A stretch of 64,000 nt of DNA. Source: Cladocopium goreaui (taxonomy: Eukaryota; Sar; Dinophyceae; Suessiales; Symbiodiniaceae). Numbering within the stretch: position 1 is the stretch's first letter; each line of letters opens with the position of its first letter. This document shows, piece after piece, positions 10,695-21,236 of the stretch. The stretch spans positions 1-64,000 of the forward strand of contig CAMXCT020001378.1 in NCBI GenBank assembly GCA_947184155.2, given 5' to 3'. A program made the translations under genes and the position numbers. The notes under the pieces were generated by a model. The model was not told where the DNA came from and made no database searches. It saw only the letters and a program-made list of their open reading frames with translations.

Positions 10695-13600
10695 AGCCCA
10701 CCCCACTGGACTGACGGGTGTTCATGAGGTATGAGAACTAAATCGGCAGGGGGTGGGTACAAATAGGGTAGTGCGCTGATGAGATCTACTCGGATGTCAC
10801 AGGAGATCTCTATCAGCAATAACTACGTTGCAGCAGCCTAAAGCTGTCTGGGCAGTGGCAGGCAGTTGGTCTTGGGGTTGGTCCTGGCTTTAACTCCCTC
10901 CCGTCGGGCGTTCGCGTCGAGCACGCAGTTTGGAAAGGGCTTTCCAAGGGCGTGGCACAGATGTGCGGTGATCCTTGAGCACTGCGCTGCTTACGTTGGG
11001 AGCTGTGGGGTGCGCGACGGGTGAGGGATAGGGTATGGCTACTGGCGGTATGCTTGAGGGTGTCTACGTATGCATTGCGTGCCGTGCTAAGGGAGGTGAC
11101 TTTAAACCAGTTTTGATCAAAGTAAAGCTGATGATTGGACAGAACTTCCTTCTCGATCTGCCTGACCATTTGTTCAGGAGGCGGGGGAGCAACTGAGAAA
11201 CCATCGTGTAGCCATACCAAGGATTGTGTTGGGTGGCGGGCAATAAGGGCACGAATGGTGTCCTCAACAATTGTGGCTTCAAAATGTTCTAGCAATCGAA
11301 AAGCGCTGTTGTTATGGTTGACCAGGAACTCTGGGCGGAAACGCGGTAGCAACTGAGTAGTCAGGGTTGTACTCAAAGACTCGAGTTGGCAGAGGATTGC
11401 GCTGACACTCGCACCGGGGGAGTCATCAACCAGAGAGCTTAGATATCTGTATGTAGCACCAAGAGAGCTATTGATAATTCTCAATGGGAGTTGCTTGATG
11501 GTGTCAGGGCAAACTGCTTCAACTTTTCGAATATAGGGGTCTCGAGCTAGCTGCGCGCGGAACTCATCAATGGTTGGGAGGGGTACAAAGTCTGGCGCAA
11601 AACATAGTCCCAGGCGTCGAACAAGTTCATAAAACGATCCCTTGAGGACAATTTCGCAGTGATTCTGTCCAAACAATAACAGCCTGGCAGCTCGTGGTAG
11701 TCGCTGGCCTCCTATGGTGCAACAATATTTTCGTCCGTGGTTGTCAGCAGCTTTGGGGGAGTAGTCAATCTCAATACTGCAGTTTTGCGGTAGACACGGG
11801 GAGAGATAGGATTCAATCAGCTGGCGGTGATGGGGGTGGAGGGTCACGTGTTTTCGTAGAAGACCGTGGTCAATACTGGGCCTCTCTACTAGAGTAAGTA
11901 TGGGCTGGCTCCAGGGTTGATCAAAACTTTGAATGTAAAAGCCTCCGACCTGAAAAAGGCCCGTCGGGAATGACGGTTTAATAGACACCGGTCCAGTATT
12001 CCGATTGAAGGCAGCAGGGTTGCTCCTATGTTTTGCCAACAGGAACTGGGTGGCTTGTCCAGCTAAGTCATCTGCTATGCTGTTGGCCACTCTTGGCAGG
12101 TATATGAATAAACTACTCGGGAGATGCAGACTTACGGTTGAACGAATGCTTTCCAATGGTTGGTGCATATCTATCCTCCGGAGACGGCCTGCAAATTGAA
12201 AGTACTTAATGACCGGAAGAATGTCCCCTTGGATGACTACCTTGGGCGTGAGGCCGCGGCTCGATAAACGTTGCTTAACGACAACAGCAACTTCTTCAAC
12301 AAGATACAAACAGGCCATGATTTCTGCTTCTATGTTATCGGAACAATGTGGCAGAGCGACTGACCGACATGCAATAACGCGAGACCGACCACCTTCTATT
12401 ACATAGATGACATAGCCGGCCCCTCCTAATTTATCTTCGTGCATACAGCTGCCATCGAATTGGCCTACGATCTGTATCGAGGGTTCGGATGGTGTATCAC
12501 CGGGAGGGATTGCTAAGATCAACTCATTGGGACTAATGGGTTGAAGGGCTGTCACAGTACAGAAGGAATCAGGCGAGTTGGGGCAGGCTGGTACAATTTT
12601 AGCATTAGGGCGGAATCCAGCAATCCGGGCTCGAGCTGGGGCAATGAGGCTAAGCCATGGATGTCCAAGGGGGAGCACAGCGATAGGCTGATCCGGGGCG
12701 ATGAGTATAGTAGCTGTGCAAACTAGATCAGGAAGCGCTGCAGAGTGGAGAGTAACTGCTTCGTTGGCGGTGGTTTGCATGTAGCAAGGATGGTTTGGGT
12801 TGTCGGCGCCTGCTCTCTGGGGTCTGACGGGAGAGACAAGTTCCGGGAGGAAACGAGTTGGGATTGCTTGTAGGGCATTGTCATGTAGGCGGGTTAGCCA
12901 TTCAGGGACGCTCAGGGGAACTGAAGATGGCGCATGTTGCATGCCTCCATGCTCAAGCAAGAGTCGGCGGAACTGATGCAGAATGTGGCTCGCGATCACG
13001 CATCCAGCTGTGCTGACTCGGGCTAGTTGATCCAACGATTTCACTGGATTGGGGGAAGGTGACAAGACGTTGGCAACTAGTACAGGCACTATGCAGAAAC
13101 GAGCCCAATGTTGAGAGGAATTGTCTCCATGTCCGCACGCTACACAGGGGGCTAGATCTCGTGCACAGTCACGCCATGAGGCAGGAATATGAAAAGATCC
13201 CCGAACAGATTCTGCGATGGCATGCCAGGGGGATGCGGTCGGGATCCCCCATCTCTCACCGCTGTACAGAGTGGTAGCGTTAATATTATGGTCATGGCAG
13301 CATTTTTCACAAGCTGGTGCAAAATTGAGTCCACGTGGGTACAGCCGGGTAGGAATTCCACAGAGTTGGCATGGCTGCTCAGCCTGCAGTGAGCCTGCAA
13401 GTCGAAGCCTCAGGCATTCATCGTCATCCTCATTCACCGCCCACCGCAAGACAGCAAAGCGTGCAACTCCATTAACAGCAAGTTTAGGCACTGTGGCTAA
13501 ATGGGTCAACCAAGCCCATGATACCCCGCCTGGTAGAAGCTGCAAGCTAACTCTAGACTGTAGATATTGCAGCGCATGCACTTGGATGGCTTCGTGAAGT

Positions 13601-13754
13601 CTGAGTTTAAGCTGGCGGAGGAATTGGAAGTGTTGTTTCCTGGTATTGTGTCCTGCAATTATGCTTAACAAGTTGCCGACTGTGTCAATTCCAAGCAGGG
13701 GAATCCATGTGCGGAAAATGCGTTGGACAACCGCTCCTTGCCTTGTCCCTACAT

Positions 13755-13767
13755 CCGGGTACCCCGG
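13755..13767. repeat. In-frame palindrome in RT-RNase H gene
   Basis: CCGGGTACCCCGG; on the coding strand it encodes part of SPGYPD. It matches the family of cores at 5151, 5262, 6192 and 10,678. Confidence 0.4.
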
Positions 13768-14025
13768 TGAGAGAAAGGCGGTAGAGCCATTCTGTCTAAG
13801 CCAATAACCCAAGCACGCTGCGGTGAGCGTGACCGCTGGGTCTAGTGCAGGAGCAATACCTAACCACCGAAATATGTGTGGGAGGTACCGTGCGGCCAGC
13901 CATGGTCTGCCAAGAATAAGTTTCGCAGAGCGTTGTTGGTATAAATTGATGTCGTCCGGAGTGAAGCCAAAGTATGTGCTCTGGTAAATATTAAGGGACA
14001 GAACAAAACAGTTATTGGCAAGGCT

Positions 14026-14028
14026 TCA
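14026..14028 (-). other. In-frame TGA between RT and RNase H parts
   Basis: The codons on both sides are in one frame, and protein-like sequence (Tyr/Trp/Leu-rich, no stop) continues for the ~71 codons between this TGA and codon 13,812. A point mutation such as CGA or TGG to TGA would explain it. Confidence 0.75.
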
Positions 14029-14779
14029 TTGCACTACAGAATGAGCAGGTGTGGCGAAAAGGGCAAGCCGATGGTTAGCTTTGGACATGGCTTTGGGGTT
14101 AATGGCATGTGTGCCTATAAGTTCCTCTACTGGGGTCCACCCTTGATGACTACGGGTATATTTACCATACAGGAGCAGACCCAGCGCTGTAGTTTTTCCC
14201 TCAATGAGGTGGGCTCCCCAGTCGGAACGTTCAAGCGCATTCAGAGTACTATGGGAGGCAGGGTGATTAACCAGTACACTGCACTTGTTGGAACAACTAC
14301 ACTGTGCCAGGAAGAGTGGGTCAATTTTAGCTAGATGTCCTCCGGTTAATATTAAATCAACCTCTGCTGGGGTAAGACACACAAACAGATTCGCTCGGCA
14401 CACTATGGTGGTGGTGCTATAACCTGCTCTGCGAACCAAGGCTTGCCGCAATGTGGCATGTCCTGGTAAACTTTGCGTCCAGTTTAGTGGAGGGTATTGG
14501 TCGATCTGACCAGAGCTAGCTGCATGCATATTGATCCCACTGGTTCGCCAGCAGTGATGTTCATCTATTTGGATGCCAGCCGATTTCAAACGTACGCAGG
14601 CTTGCCAGGCATCCGAGAGCCATTGCATGCCTGCTGCAGTATCTCCCACCATTGTGGTGTCATCAACATATCCTTGAACTGTTAGCATGCCGGGGATTCG
14701 GTTAAGGTAGGTCAGAACTGGATCCATGGCAACGCAAAAAAGCAGGACTGAAAAAGATCGACCCATGTCAACGCCTGTG

Positions 14780-17072
14780 ACAATCATTTTTGAGGGTAAC
14801 AACTTGCCTTGAACTTTGTGCCTGCATCTTCGAAAAAGGTCCGCATGATGAGTATATGCGCGACAGCCTACTCTCTCTGGCAGGGCATGGGGATGGGCAT
14901 GTCCTTACTGTGGCAGTAGCATTGCTCCTGGCGATCCTCACTGGCCGTTCTGACCTTTGTATCGCAGGCGTTTTTGGTGCCGGAAAGACGCGTTCCCTAG
15001 CAGTTTTGTTAATTGCCCTCAGCTGCGAGCTAAGTGATTTCTATGCGATCGTTTACACCAAAGAAAATGTTGCTGCAAAAGCCCTAGCTGACCAAATCAG
15101 TGACCTTGCCCCACCAACGCAAACAGCCTTCGGACGGCTACTGGGCCGCATCGAGGAAGGAAAGGGCGAAGCTTATGCAACAAAAATTGATGTTCGATGC
15201 AGTGATCGCAATAGAGTTATTGCTGAGAAACGCATTTTGATTGCGACTGGAGGCTCCGCTACTGCGGAAATGGCCATGAAATACTCATCATTTAGTCTCT
15301 GGCTCTCCAAGGTGTGGCTTGCATTCATGGATGAAAGCCAGCAGTACGGCAATTACCATGAAATTGCCGCCCTAGCTGCAATCCAGCAACCGGCACTGAT
15401 TGTTTTTGTGGGTGACCACAGGCAAACACCTGGAGGCCTATCCAAGGGAAGGGCTGCAGCAGCGAATAGGCAGAAGCTTCTTCACCGTCGCCTTGGGCTA
15501 CGAGCCTTGAATCGCCCTGGTGATTATTTGCCCCCTGCCCGGCTCACCAAGTTAATTGCACTCCTCTGGCCGGATGCGAGCCAGGATAACGACTCTGAAG
15601 TGGCCGGGCTACTCAACCTTGGCCAAGCACCACACACAGGAATTTGGACTACTGAAACAACTGCCCAGCACCTACCAGTTTCACTGGCGCGCCTTTTCAG
15701 TGAGGAAACGCTCAGCCACCTGAATGTTAAGAGTTGCCTGATTTCTGCAATACTAGCTGTTCTGCTTATTGCTACTGCGCCAGAAGAATTTGGCATCCCC
15801 GAGTGTACAACTACAGTGGAAGCAGCAGGCTTAGATGGTCCACATAGATGGGGCATCATACTGCCCAACAGCTCCAGAGTGTCCCTGTTGACGTACAAAG
15901 CCATCGTCGCAGTTAGGTACCCGGAATTGGTGCTACATGATCAGGACCCCATCCAAATAGGCCATTTTGTCCCCCACGATCACACTGTCGGGCACGGAGG
16001 TTTCCGTACAGTGCTATGGGAAGTACCCAGAGATTCCAGAGACCTCCTGGCTGCTATTGAGGATATTGTAGTGTTTCTCAACTACCTTCAAAAGTGCTAT
16101 CGGGACCTCAATCAAGGAGCGACAGCGCAGCTCCTGGTAATGTGTAATCGCACGGCAGTGCACACACAACTCCTGCAGCATGGCTTTCAGGCAGCTTGGT
16201 TTGGAGGCCTGCGAATAGCCACAACTTCGTCTGCAGCAGGGGCCACCGCGCGAATAGCAGTTGTTGTCCAGACAGGGTGTGGTTTCCTCAGCGGGGGCCG
16301 TCGAGGAGCATCGTTAGAAGACAAAGAAGACTGTTTTGGACGAGCCACTGTCGCGCTCACCAGAGCCATTAAACATACATACATTGTCTCCCCCATTGAT
16401 ATGGCTGGGCTGATCGGGATGGCTCAGACGCTTGCGGTCTATCACTATGGGTACTACACCCTTAAAGATAGACTTGTCCAGTTTCATGAGCCCAAGCACG
16501 TGCCATCGGACGCAGAAGCGGTCCTTGAGTGGGGACTTAATACACCTTTTAATTCACAAGACAAACCGCCCCTTGCCATTGCTATGGTAGTGACCGTGAA
16601 TGGAGTGCGCTCCCTTAGAAGGTATCGGCTAGTCATTGCACAAAAGTCAAAGCTACGGCTTACGCAGGAAGTCATTGCAGCGTTAGCCTCCCACAGTCGT
16701 GACCACCGCCTCACGGCGAGTAGTTTCTTTCCGTGTTCTATTGATAGGGAATACCTGTATGGCTATGCCGGCGATGGATATCGCTCTCCACTGTGGCTGT
16801 GTGCTTCCCACAATGGCTCCCCAGTTCTTGTACACAGGCTCAGAGGAAGCAAGATGTACTTTCATCAAGCCACCAAAGACCGGCGAATATTACTTATCCC
16901 AGGTATCCACTACTTTGATGTTCATCGACTGCAACCACTGCTACTGCAAGCTCCTGCACTGCAAGTGCATATGAGAGAGAGCCCTCTGGTGGCCCTGAAG
17001 GGGCTGGCGAGACAGTGGATGATCCCTCGTCGGAGGAAGAGCGATCCACCACTGAAAGTGAATCGGAGGTAG
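14780..17072 (+). pseudogene. SF1 (Upf1-like) helicase, C-terminal half; N-terminal ~1,200 residues missing
   Basis: The frame is open from a TGA near 14,779 to the stop at 17,070-17,072. From TTG 14,790 as residue 1: Walker A GAGKT near 62, motif II DESQQ near 181, motif III GDHRQTPGG near 208, and motif VI VALTRA near 521 followed by a hydrophobic helix. These are the diagnostic SF1 motifs, in order. It aligns with the minus-strand helicase at 1-5026 from about residue 8 (..DGHVL....A...LLT.R.DLCI.G.FGAGK). That homologue carries ~1,200 more residues upstream, so this copy lacks its 5' part. The loss coincides with the junction to the opposite-strand RT gene. There is no ATG at the homologous start. 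An acidic frame overlaps its 3' end. Motif residues are intact, but the context says it is a fragment. Confidence 0.7.
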
Positions 17073-18090
17073 AAAAAGAAGCCGATGAAGAGGACACACC
17101 TCCGGAAGAACCATGGTGCCCGCCAATCCCACCGGCAGTGGATGATCCTACGGAAATGGAAATCAAAGGTGCTGCGGACAAGCTGGCCACCATGATGAGC
17201 AGTTCACAGCCTCAAGCCAACGTTTTCTATCAGCCCGACAACCTAGGTGCTCTTCCACACCTGTGGCTGCAAGCCAAGCTTACTATCTCCCTGACGTCTA
17301 TGCAGGAAAAGTTTGCCCGCCTTTTCATGTCAATTGCGTCAGAGCTGTGGCTGCGGGATGCGATCGATACCGTTGAGGAGGTATTTGCACATGCTGCCCG
17401 CAGTTTCACGCTCCGGCTGGCTGAAACACTTTCGCAGTACATATGCTCGCTCACTCGACGAGCAGAGTCTCTGGCTACCCCAGAGACGGAATGCCTGCTG
17501 TATGCCACTTTTTGGTTTCGTCCAATTCTCTCTGAGCTAATTGGGGCAGCCAAAGAGAGTGCAGAAGTGAACCGAAAACGTGCCCCCAGTGGTCCTGTGA
17601 AAGTTGTCGTCACAAACCATCCAAGGTACCGCTTTTCGCGGCACCTGCACCTGATACAGAACCCAAACGGTCGCCAGAAGAAGAAGCACGAGACATCCTC
17701 GCAGTCGCTGCCAAGAACCAGCCCGAAGATGGGCCAAGCACAAGAAGAGCAGCGGTTCGCGCATGCAAGTACTTACGAGCAATGGTCAGCCAATATGAAA
17801 CCACCATCCAAGCCGTGCACAGTGCCGCCCGCACCCACACGCAAAGAAGCAAAGGCACGGTGGGTCCTGCAGTTGACTATCGCCCACAAGGAGAAGCCCT
17901 CCCCGTCATCTCGGCGGACCTAACCTCCGAATTGTTGCATTGTCTGTCCACACTCCCAGACCCATGGCCCCTAGCTAAGATCACCATGGACATGGAGAAA
18001 CCGAGCCAATGGGTCTCAAAGTTGTGCAGACTTTATTTTGCTGACGAGTATGCAAAGCGAACAGTTGGGTTGCCCTCGGGTGCACTATGA
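17015..18090 (+). pseudogene. Acidic/charged ORF downstream of helicase, frameshifted
   Basis: The -1 frame relative to the helicase is open from about 16,918. It encodes a strongly acidic segment (SSEEERSTTESESEVEKE), then a helical region to about 17,600 (VEEVFAHAARSFTLRLAETL). Around 17,600 the protein-like reading moves to the third frame (APAPDTEPKRSPEEEARDIL, then a basic helix with RACKYLRAMVSQYE) and continues to TGA 18,088-18,090. One small indel near 17,560-17,620 accounts for the change. No family is recognised. It is most likely the next ORF, or the frameshifted continuation, of the helicase-bearing element. The frame past the TGA resumes after the SINE-like insertion, in the piece at 18,326. 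Confidence 0.5.
18088..18090 (+). other. In-frame TGA in helicase-linked ORF
   Basis: If the SINE-like insertion is set aside, the codons before this TGA (..LPSGAL) and after it (AVQAILPKLEVKMIEFLAEW) are in one frame. This is the third such in-frame stop in the left region. Confidence 0.55.
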
Positions 18091-18092
18091 GC

Positions 18093-18344
18093 AGTTCAAG
18101 CCATCCTCCCTTTGTTTTTTGTTGTTTGCTTTCTGTTCTTGTGTTTCGGTTTTTGCTCTCGAAATGTGACAAGGGATTTGGACTATGTATCGGTCCTCTA
18201 CCAGTTTGCTTTTGCGGCCATTACAGCTTCGGCCCCTGCACGAGTCAATTAATTAATCTTTGCAACATGCTTGGAAACATGTTGAACGACCTGGCGGAAG
18301 CCATAAGGCGTTGGACGGAAAAAAAAGTTCAAGCCATCCTCCCT
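18093..18344 (+). mobile_element. SINE-like retroposon with 19-bp target site duplication
   Basis: AGTTCAAGCCATCCTCCCT occurs at 18,093-18,111 and again at 18,326-18,344. Between them lies a 214-bp insert that starts T-rich and ends GGACGGAAAAAAA. A long perfect target duplication plus a 3' A-tail is the hallmark of LINE-mediated retroposition. A near-identical copy lies at about 21,952-22,165, again ending GGACGGAAAA. No clear tRNA-like A and B boxes are visible, so the source RNA is unknown. The insert splits a coding remnant, so it is younger than that ORF. Confidence 0.85.
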
Positions 18345-19099
18345 AAACTCGAAGTCAAAATGATTGAGTTCTTAGCTGAATGGATGGTAACTCTTCTAAT
18401 GCCAGCCTCGCACGTATTGGAAGTGAGAGCACCTCACCTTTCCTTTATGATGCTTAAGGAATACTGGTTTAGAGAACTTTATCTAGGCCTGAAAGTCACG
18501 GCGTCCTTTGACCGCTCTGAATCATACACTAGAGTGATCGATGGTCAAGTAAGATGTATCACGCCTGAAGTCAAGCCGCAGAACCTACAGGTTATCTGGA
18601 ATGTGCAGTTCATCACAGTCTTTGTGCTGGCATGGATGATCCCGCCCGTCTATCACAGCCTGCGCAGAGAAAGCATTAAAACTACAATTCTGCAAGTCCC
18701 ATAGGAGTCCAGTCAGTCCGTCCCACCTGGTTTGAAGACACAACACCCATGGACACTACATCCCAGCAACCTCAAGACCCTCAGAAAGAGCAACCCCAGC
18801 CACTGCATGGACTGAAATTAGTCATCAAAGAAGAGGTGCTACCAGCGACTGACCAACCACAATTCCAGTCACTTGAGCTGCTGGCTGGCAGAGGTCTCTT
18901 AGCACCTGACACATGGAAGTGCAAACGCGCACAAGTCAGCCTTAAAGCAACTATCGATGTCCCAATGTTGGGTACAATCATAGAGGAAAATGGTGACGGA
19001 CTTCTGGAAGATTCCCATATGCCTGTGGGATGGCCACTCCACATCGATGGCGCTGTCAGACAAGCTGTATTCACAGAGCTGCGAGCTTACAAGAATTAG
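18326..19099 (+). pseudogene. Continuation of helicase-linked coding remnant
   Basis: After the retroposon the frame reads KLEVKMIEFLAEWMVTLLMP and on to TAG 18,702-18,704. Near the end a second frame takes over (SPIGVQSVRPTWFEDTTPMD), giving a Gln/Pro-rich start and then a compact segment ending ELRAYKN at 19,099. At least one more indel is needed to join the two. A hydrophobic stretch (VQFITVFVLAWMIPPVY, about 18,605-18,655) could be a membrane helix or buried core. No family is recognised. Confidence 0.45.
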
Positions 19100-19764
19100 A
19101 TGACATGCTCAAAGAATATGACATGAAAAGGGATTCAGTAGAAATCAACCGTGACGCGCCCCAATGGTCCCCACATGCAGTATGGAACCGAAAGTTTATG
19201 GAACCAAACCCAGGATACACACTGGAGCAACTATGAGCCGACTCCGAACCTGCCATAAGCAAAAAAACAACCACGTCATATGATGTACAAACAAGTGACG
19301 TGCAACGTGCAGTAGCGGCCATTCAGCACTTCCCATCCCCCGTTCCCCCTGATAGCCTCTTCATAAGAACACTAGGGACACCGGCGGCCCTAAAAGCCCC
19401 CAGACACCCTGGCGCAAAGAGCTCTAGAAGAATGGAAACGCACTGTGTGTGAAAATAAGGCAGTGGCAATCCTTGCCGAGATCCAAGCTGGCCGACCGAC
19501 TATAATCCATAAAGATGGGGTGAAATGCTCATTGCCATTGTCCTTGATAGGCCACTGGCGGAAGCGAAAGCACTAGTGGATGACCCTGCGGCATTCGCTC
19601 GCGAAATGACGCGAATCCTGCGTGACAAACAAACCCACCCGCTTATCGCCCAAATGATGAAACCAGCGGCAAGCAGTAATCCACCCTCCGCCGCTGCTGC
19701 AGCCAGTGGTGCTAGTAGCAGTAGAGAGCCTCGCGCTGCCTCACACGAGCAGTTCCAGTGAGCC
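19100..19764 (+). pseudogene. 3' part of helicase-linked coding remnant
   Basis: From about 19,080 the protein-like reading shifts frame (LDDMLKEYDMKRDSVEINRD) to TGA 19,234-19,236, then continues in the same frame for at least 68 codons (DVQRAVAAIQHFPSPVPPD). Another shift near 19,410 gives LEEWKRTVCENKAVAILAEI, and another near 19,525 gives PLAEAKALVDDPAAFAREMT with an Ala/Ser-rich tail ending at 19,761. Charged, helical, unassigned. Its many breaks contrast with the nearly intact helicase just upstream. Confidence 0.45.
19234..19236 (+). other. In-frame TGA in helicase-linked remnant
   Basis: The sequence before it ends ..GYTLEQL and after it continues ADSEPAISKKTTTSYDVQTS without another stop for 68 codons. 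Confidence 0.5.
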
Positions 19765-20089
19765 ACATGAAGTGACGCAGAGACCCCAAATTTATCCTCC
19801 GTGCATTTAGCGCGTAACTTGCTTCAGGTTGAGCGGGGTTGTCACCATGGGGTACTCATGGTTGATGGCCGCCTGCTACAATTGCTATGCTGTCAGCATG
19901 TTGGAGCCAATCGGGGAAGGGAGGCGGTAGGGGGCGGATATCTTAATCCTGTTCTGGGTTTTCAATTTGTATGTGTTCATGTTGTGCTACCTTAATTGTT
20001 GCATGGGAGTGTAGTTCGATGTCAAAGTACATTAAGCCATGGCGTCCGTTGCTGTCTTGCTCAGGCAATCCAGTACCTGCATTGCTTGA

Positions 20090-20554
20090 ATGTCATTCGA
20101 CCATATGAGCTCCGTGCAATCAAGTGATGTAGTATGCCTGCCTCAAGAAACTCAGACTCACAATGAGGCACAGAATCTCCTCCTACTGCAGGACTATGTG
20201 CACAGACTGACGAATACTCTCAGAACTTTGGAAGATACCCACGCCGTGTTGCAGCAAACAGAACTCCTTGCAGGTGTTCTCAACGAGCAAGACTGCAGAG
20301 ACATTCGCACAGCCTGCTGTTGCATAAGAAGTCTGCGCATTCGAGTAGAAGCCCGTGCCAATGTTAAGGAACGAGAAGTGATTAGTCGACAGCTACAGCT
20401 CATGCATGCGAGCGTACAACACTACCGGACTGAGGACCTTAACACAGCTGGCACAAGTTGCCTGTCCAGAACTTCGTTTGAACATTTTGAGGATAGACCT
20501 GGTCCTTGGGCAGAGAAAAACGCTCGTATTCCTACACCAAGGCAACTGAGCTAG
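20090..20554 (+). CDS. Unassigned 154-residue helical ORF
   Basis: True ATG at 20,090. Residues ~25-115 are rich in Leu, Gln, Arg and Glu with spacing suggestive of a coiled coil (LLLQDYVHRLTNTLRTLED), and there is a Cys cluster (TACCCIRSL). No domain recognised. It lies 325 bp past the last helicase-linked remnant, on the same strand; the interval between holds nothing I can identify. It could be the terminal ORF of that element or a chance frame. Confidence 0.3.
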   Translation: MSFDHMSSVQSSDVVCLPQETQTHNEAQNLLLLQDYVHRLTNTLRTLEDTHAVLQQTELLAGVLNEQDCRDIRTACCCIRSLRIRVEARANVKEREVISRQLQLMHASVQHYRTEDLNTAGTSCLSRTSFEHFEDRPGPWAEKNARIPTPRQLS

Positions 20555-21203
20555 CTACCATTATTACCTGACTGCATTTAATGCCGTTGATTTCAACACT
20601 GGCTAAGTGACCGCTCGAGCTGCGCAACGTTTGCAAGCCTGCATCCATATTGTCGAGCTCGCCCTTCGTAAACTCGATCGCATTGGATCCAGATTTGAAA
20701 GCGGTATACACCGCCAGAGTGCAGTGCAACTCCCCTAAACGGGTACAATTTCCCATATCACGAAACTGCATAGCATGAGTACTCGCATAGTGAAGTTGTT
20801 CACAATACCGGTGCAATATGATGATTGGAAAAGCAGTACTGAGCGGACTCTGAGGGTAGCTGAGTGCTGGTACCGCGCCGTCTTTTTCACCTTAGATCAC
20901 TTTTCACCCTTCTGTTTCACGGCGGTAGTTTCTCACCACTTTGTTGTGACCCGGCGTTGTCGGTGTTTGCTTCAAAGTGTCAGGGTGAATGTCATGCCAT
21001 GATGGCTGCTCTTTGTGATCTCGGGGATCCTGGCTGGGGGGATCCCTGGTTTCCGCATTGAGCTTTTTTGCTTGCACCCTCGGAGTGGCCCTTTGTGACT
21101 TGTTGGCGGTTGATTGTTGTTTGTTTATGCTCACGCCGCCTCTAACGACCCCAGGCGGTTTGCGTGTTTTGATGTGCCATGTGCGTGTTGTGTTTTCTTT
21201 TGG

Positions 21204-21236
21204 GGGGGTGGGGGGGGTGGGTGGGGTGGGGTGGGA
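21204..21236 (+). repeat. G-rich tract with quadruplex potential
   Basis: Several runs of four or more G separated by single T or TG. It immediately precedes the 122-bp duplication, and a shorter G-rich block recurs between its two copies. Confidence 0.5.

Larger units (their letters stand above)
7352..10812. other. Non-coding interval with degenerate repeats
   Basis: No convincing gene on either strand; the short open frames have no protein character. The interval holds three related repeat blocks (near 8.0, 9.0 and 10.1 kb), a short hairpin after a T-run at 10,242-10,269 and a palindrome at 10,678-10,694. It may be the untranslated or terminal part of the flanking minus-strand elements. 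Confidence 0.5.
10813..14906 (-). pseudogene. 5'-truncated non-LTR-type reverse transcriptase-RNase H gene
   Basis: One minus-strand frame runs from a TAA near 14,907 to TGA at 10,813-10,815, interrupted only by TGA at 14,026-14,028. The upstream part holds the RT motif resembling GVxQGxPLSPxLF (here GVDMGRSFSVLLF) and the catalytic YVDD (14,658-14,669). RT domains before this, and any endonuclease, are missing. After the TGA the frame continues as SLANNCFVLSLNIYQSTYFG. Numbering from codon 13,812: Cys/His clusters (CQLC...CEKCCHDH) near 150-180 resemble a zinc-binding connection domain. RNase H follows with D~452 (FDGS), E~495 (EAE), D~529 (QGD) and D~581 (ADDLAG). The last ~350 residues carry an unassigned domain with VWLHDGF. 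The role is copying and inserting an element RNA. The 5' truncation is typical of LINE-like insertions. Its upstream end abuts the plus-strand helicase head to head. Confidence 0.75.

Noticed and set aside
14026..14028. TGA read as a sense codon (alternative genetic code)
   Set aside because: Intact ORFs in the window end normally with TGA or TAA and encode Trp with TGG; one TAA is also among the in-frame stops, so decay is the simpler explanation.
18112..18325. The retroposon as an introner (intron-creating) element
   Set aside because: It has a 3' A-tail and a 19-bp target duplication, no GT/GC...AG boundaries at the junction, and the second copy is in non-coding DNA.
20532..20816. 94-codon minus-strand frame with fairly protein-like composition
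   Set aside because: It has no ATG near its start and no recognisable motif, and it lies in a non-coding stretch.
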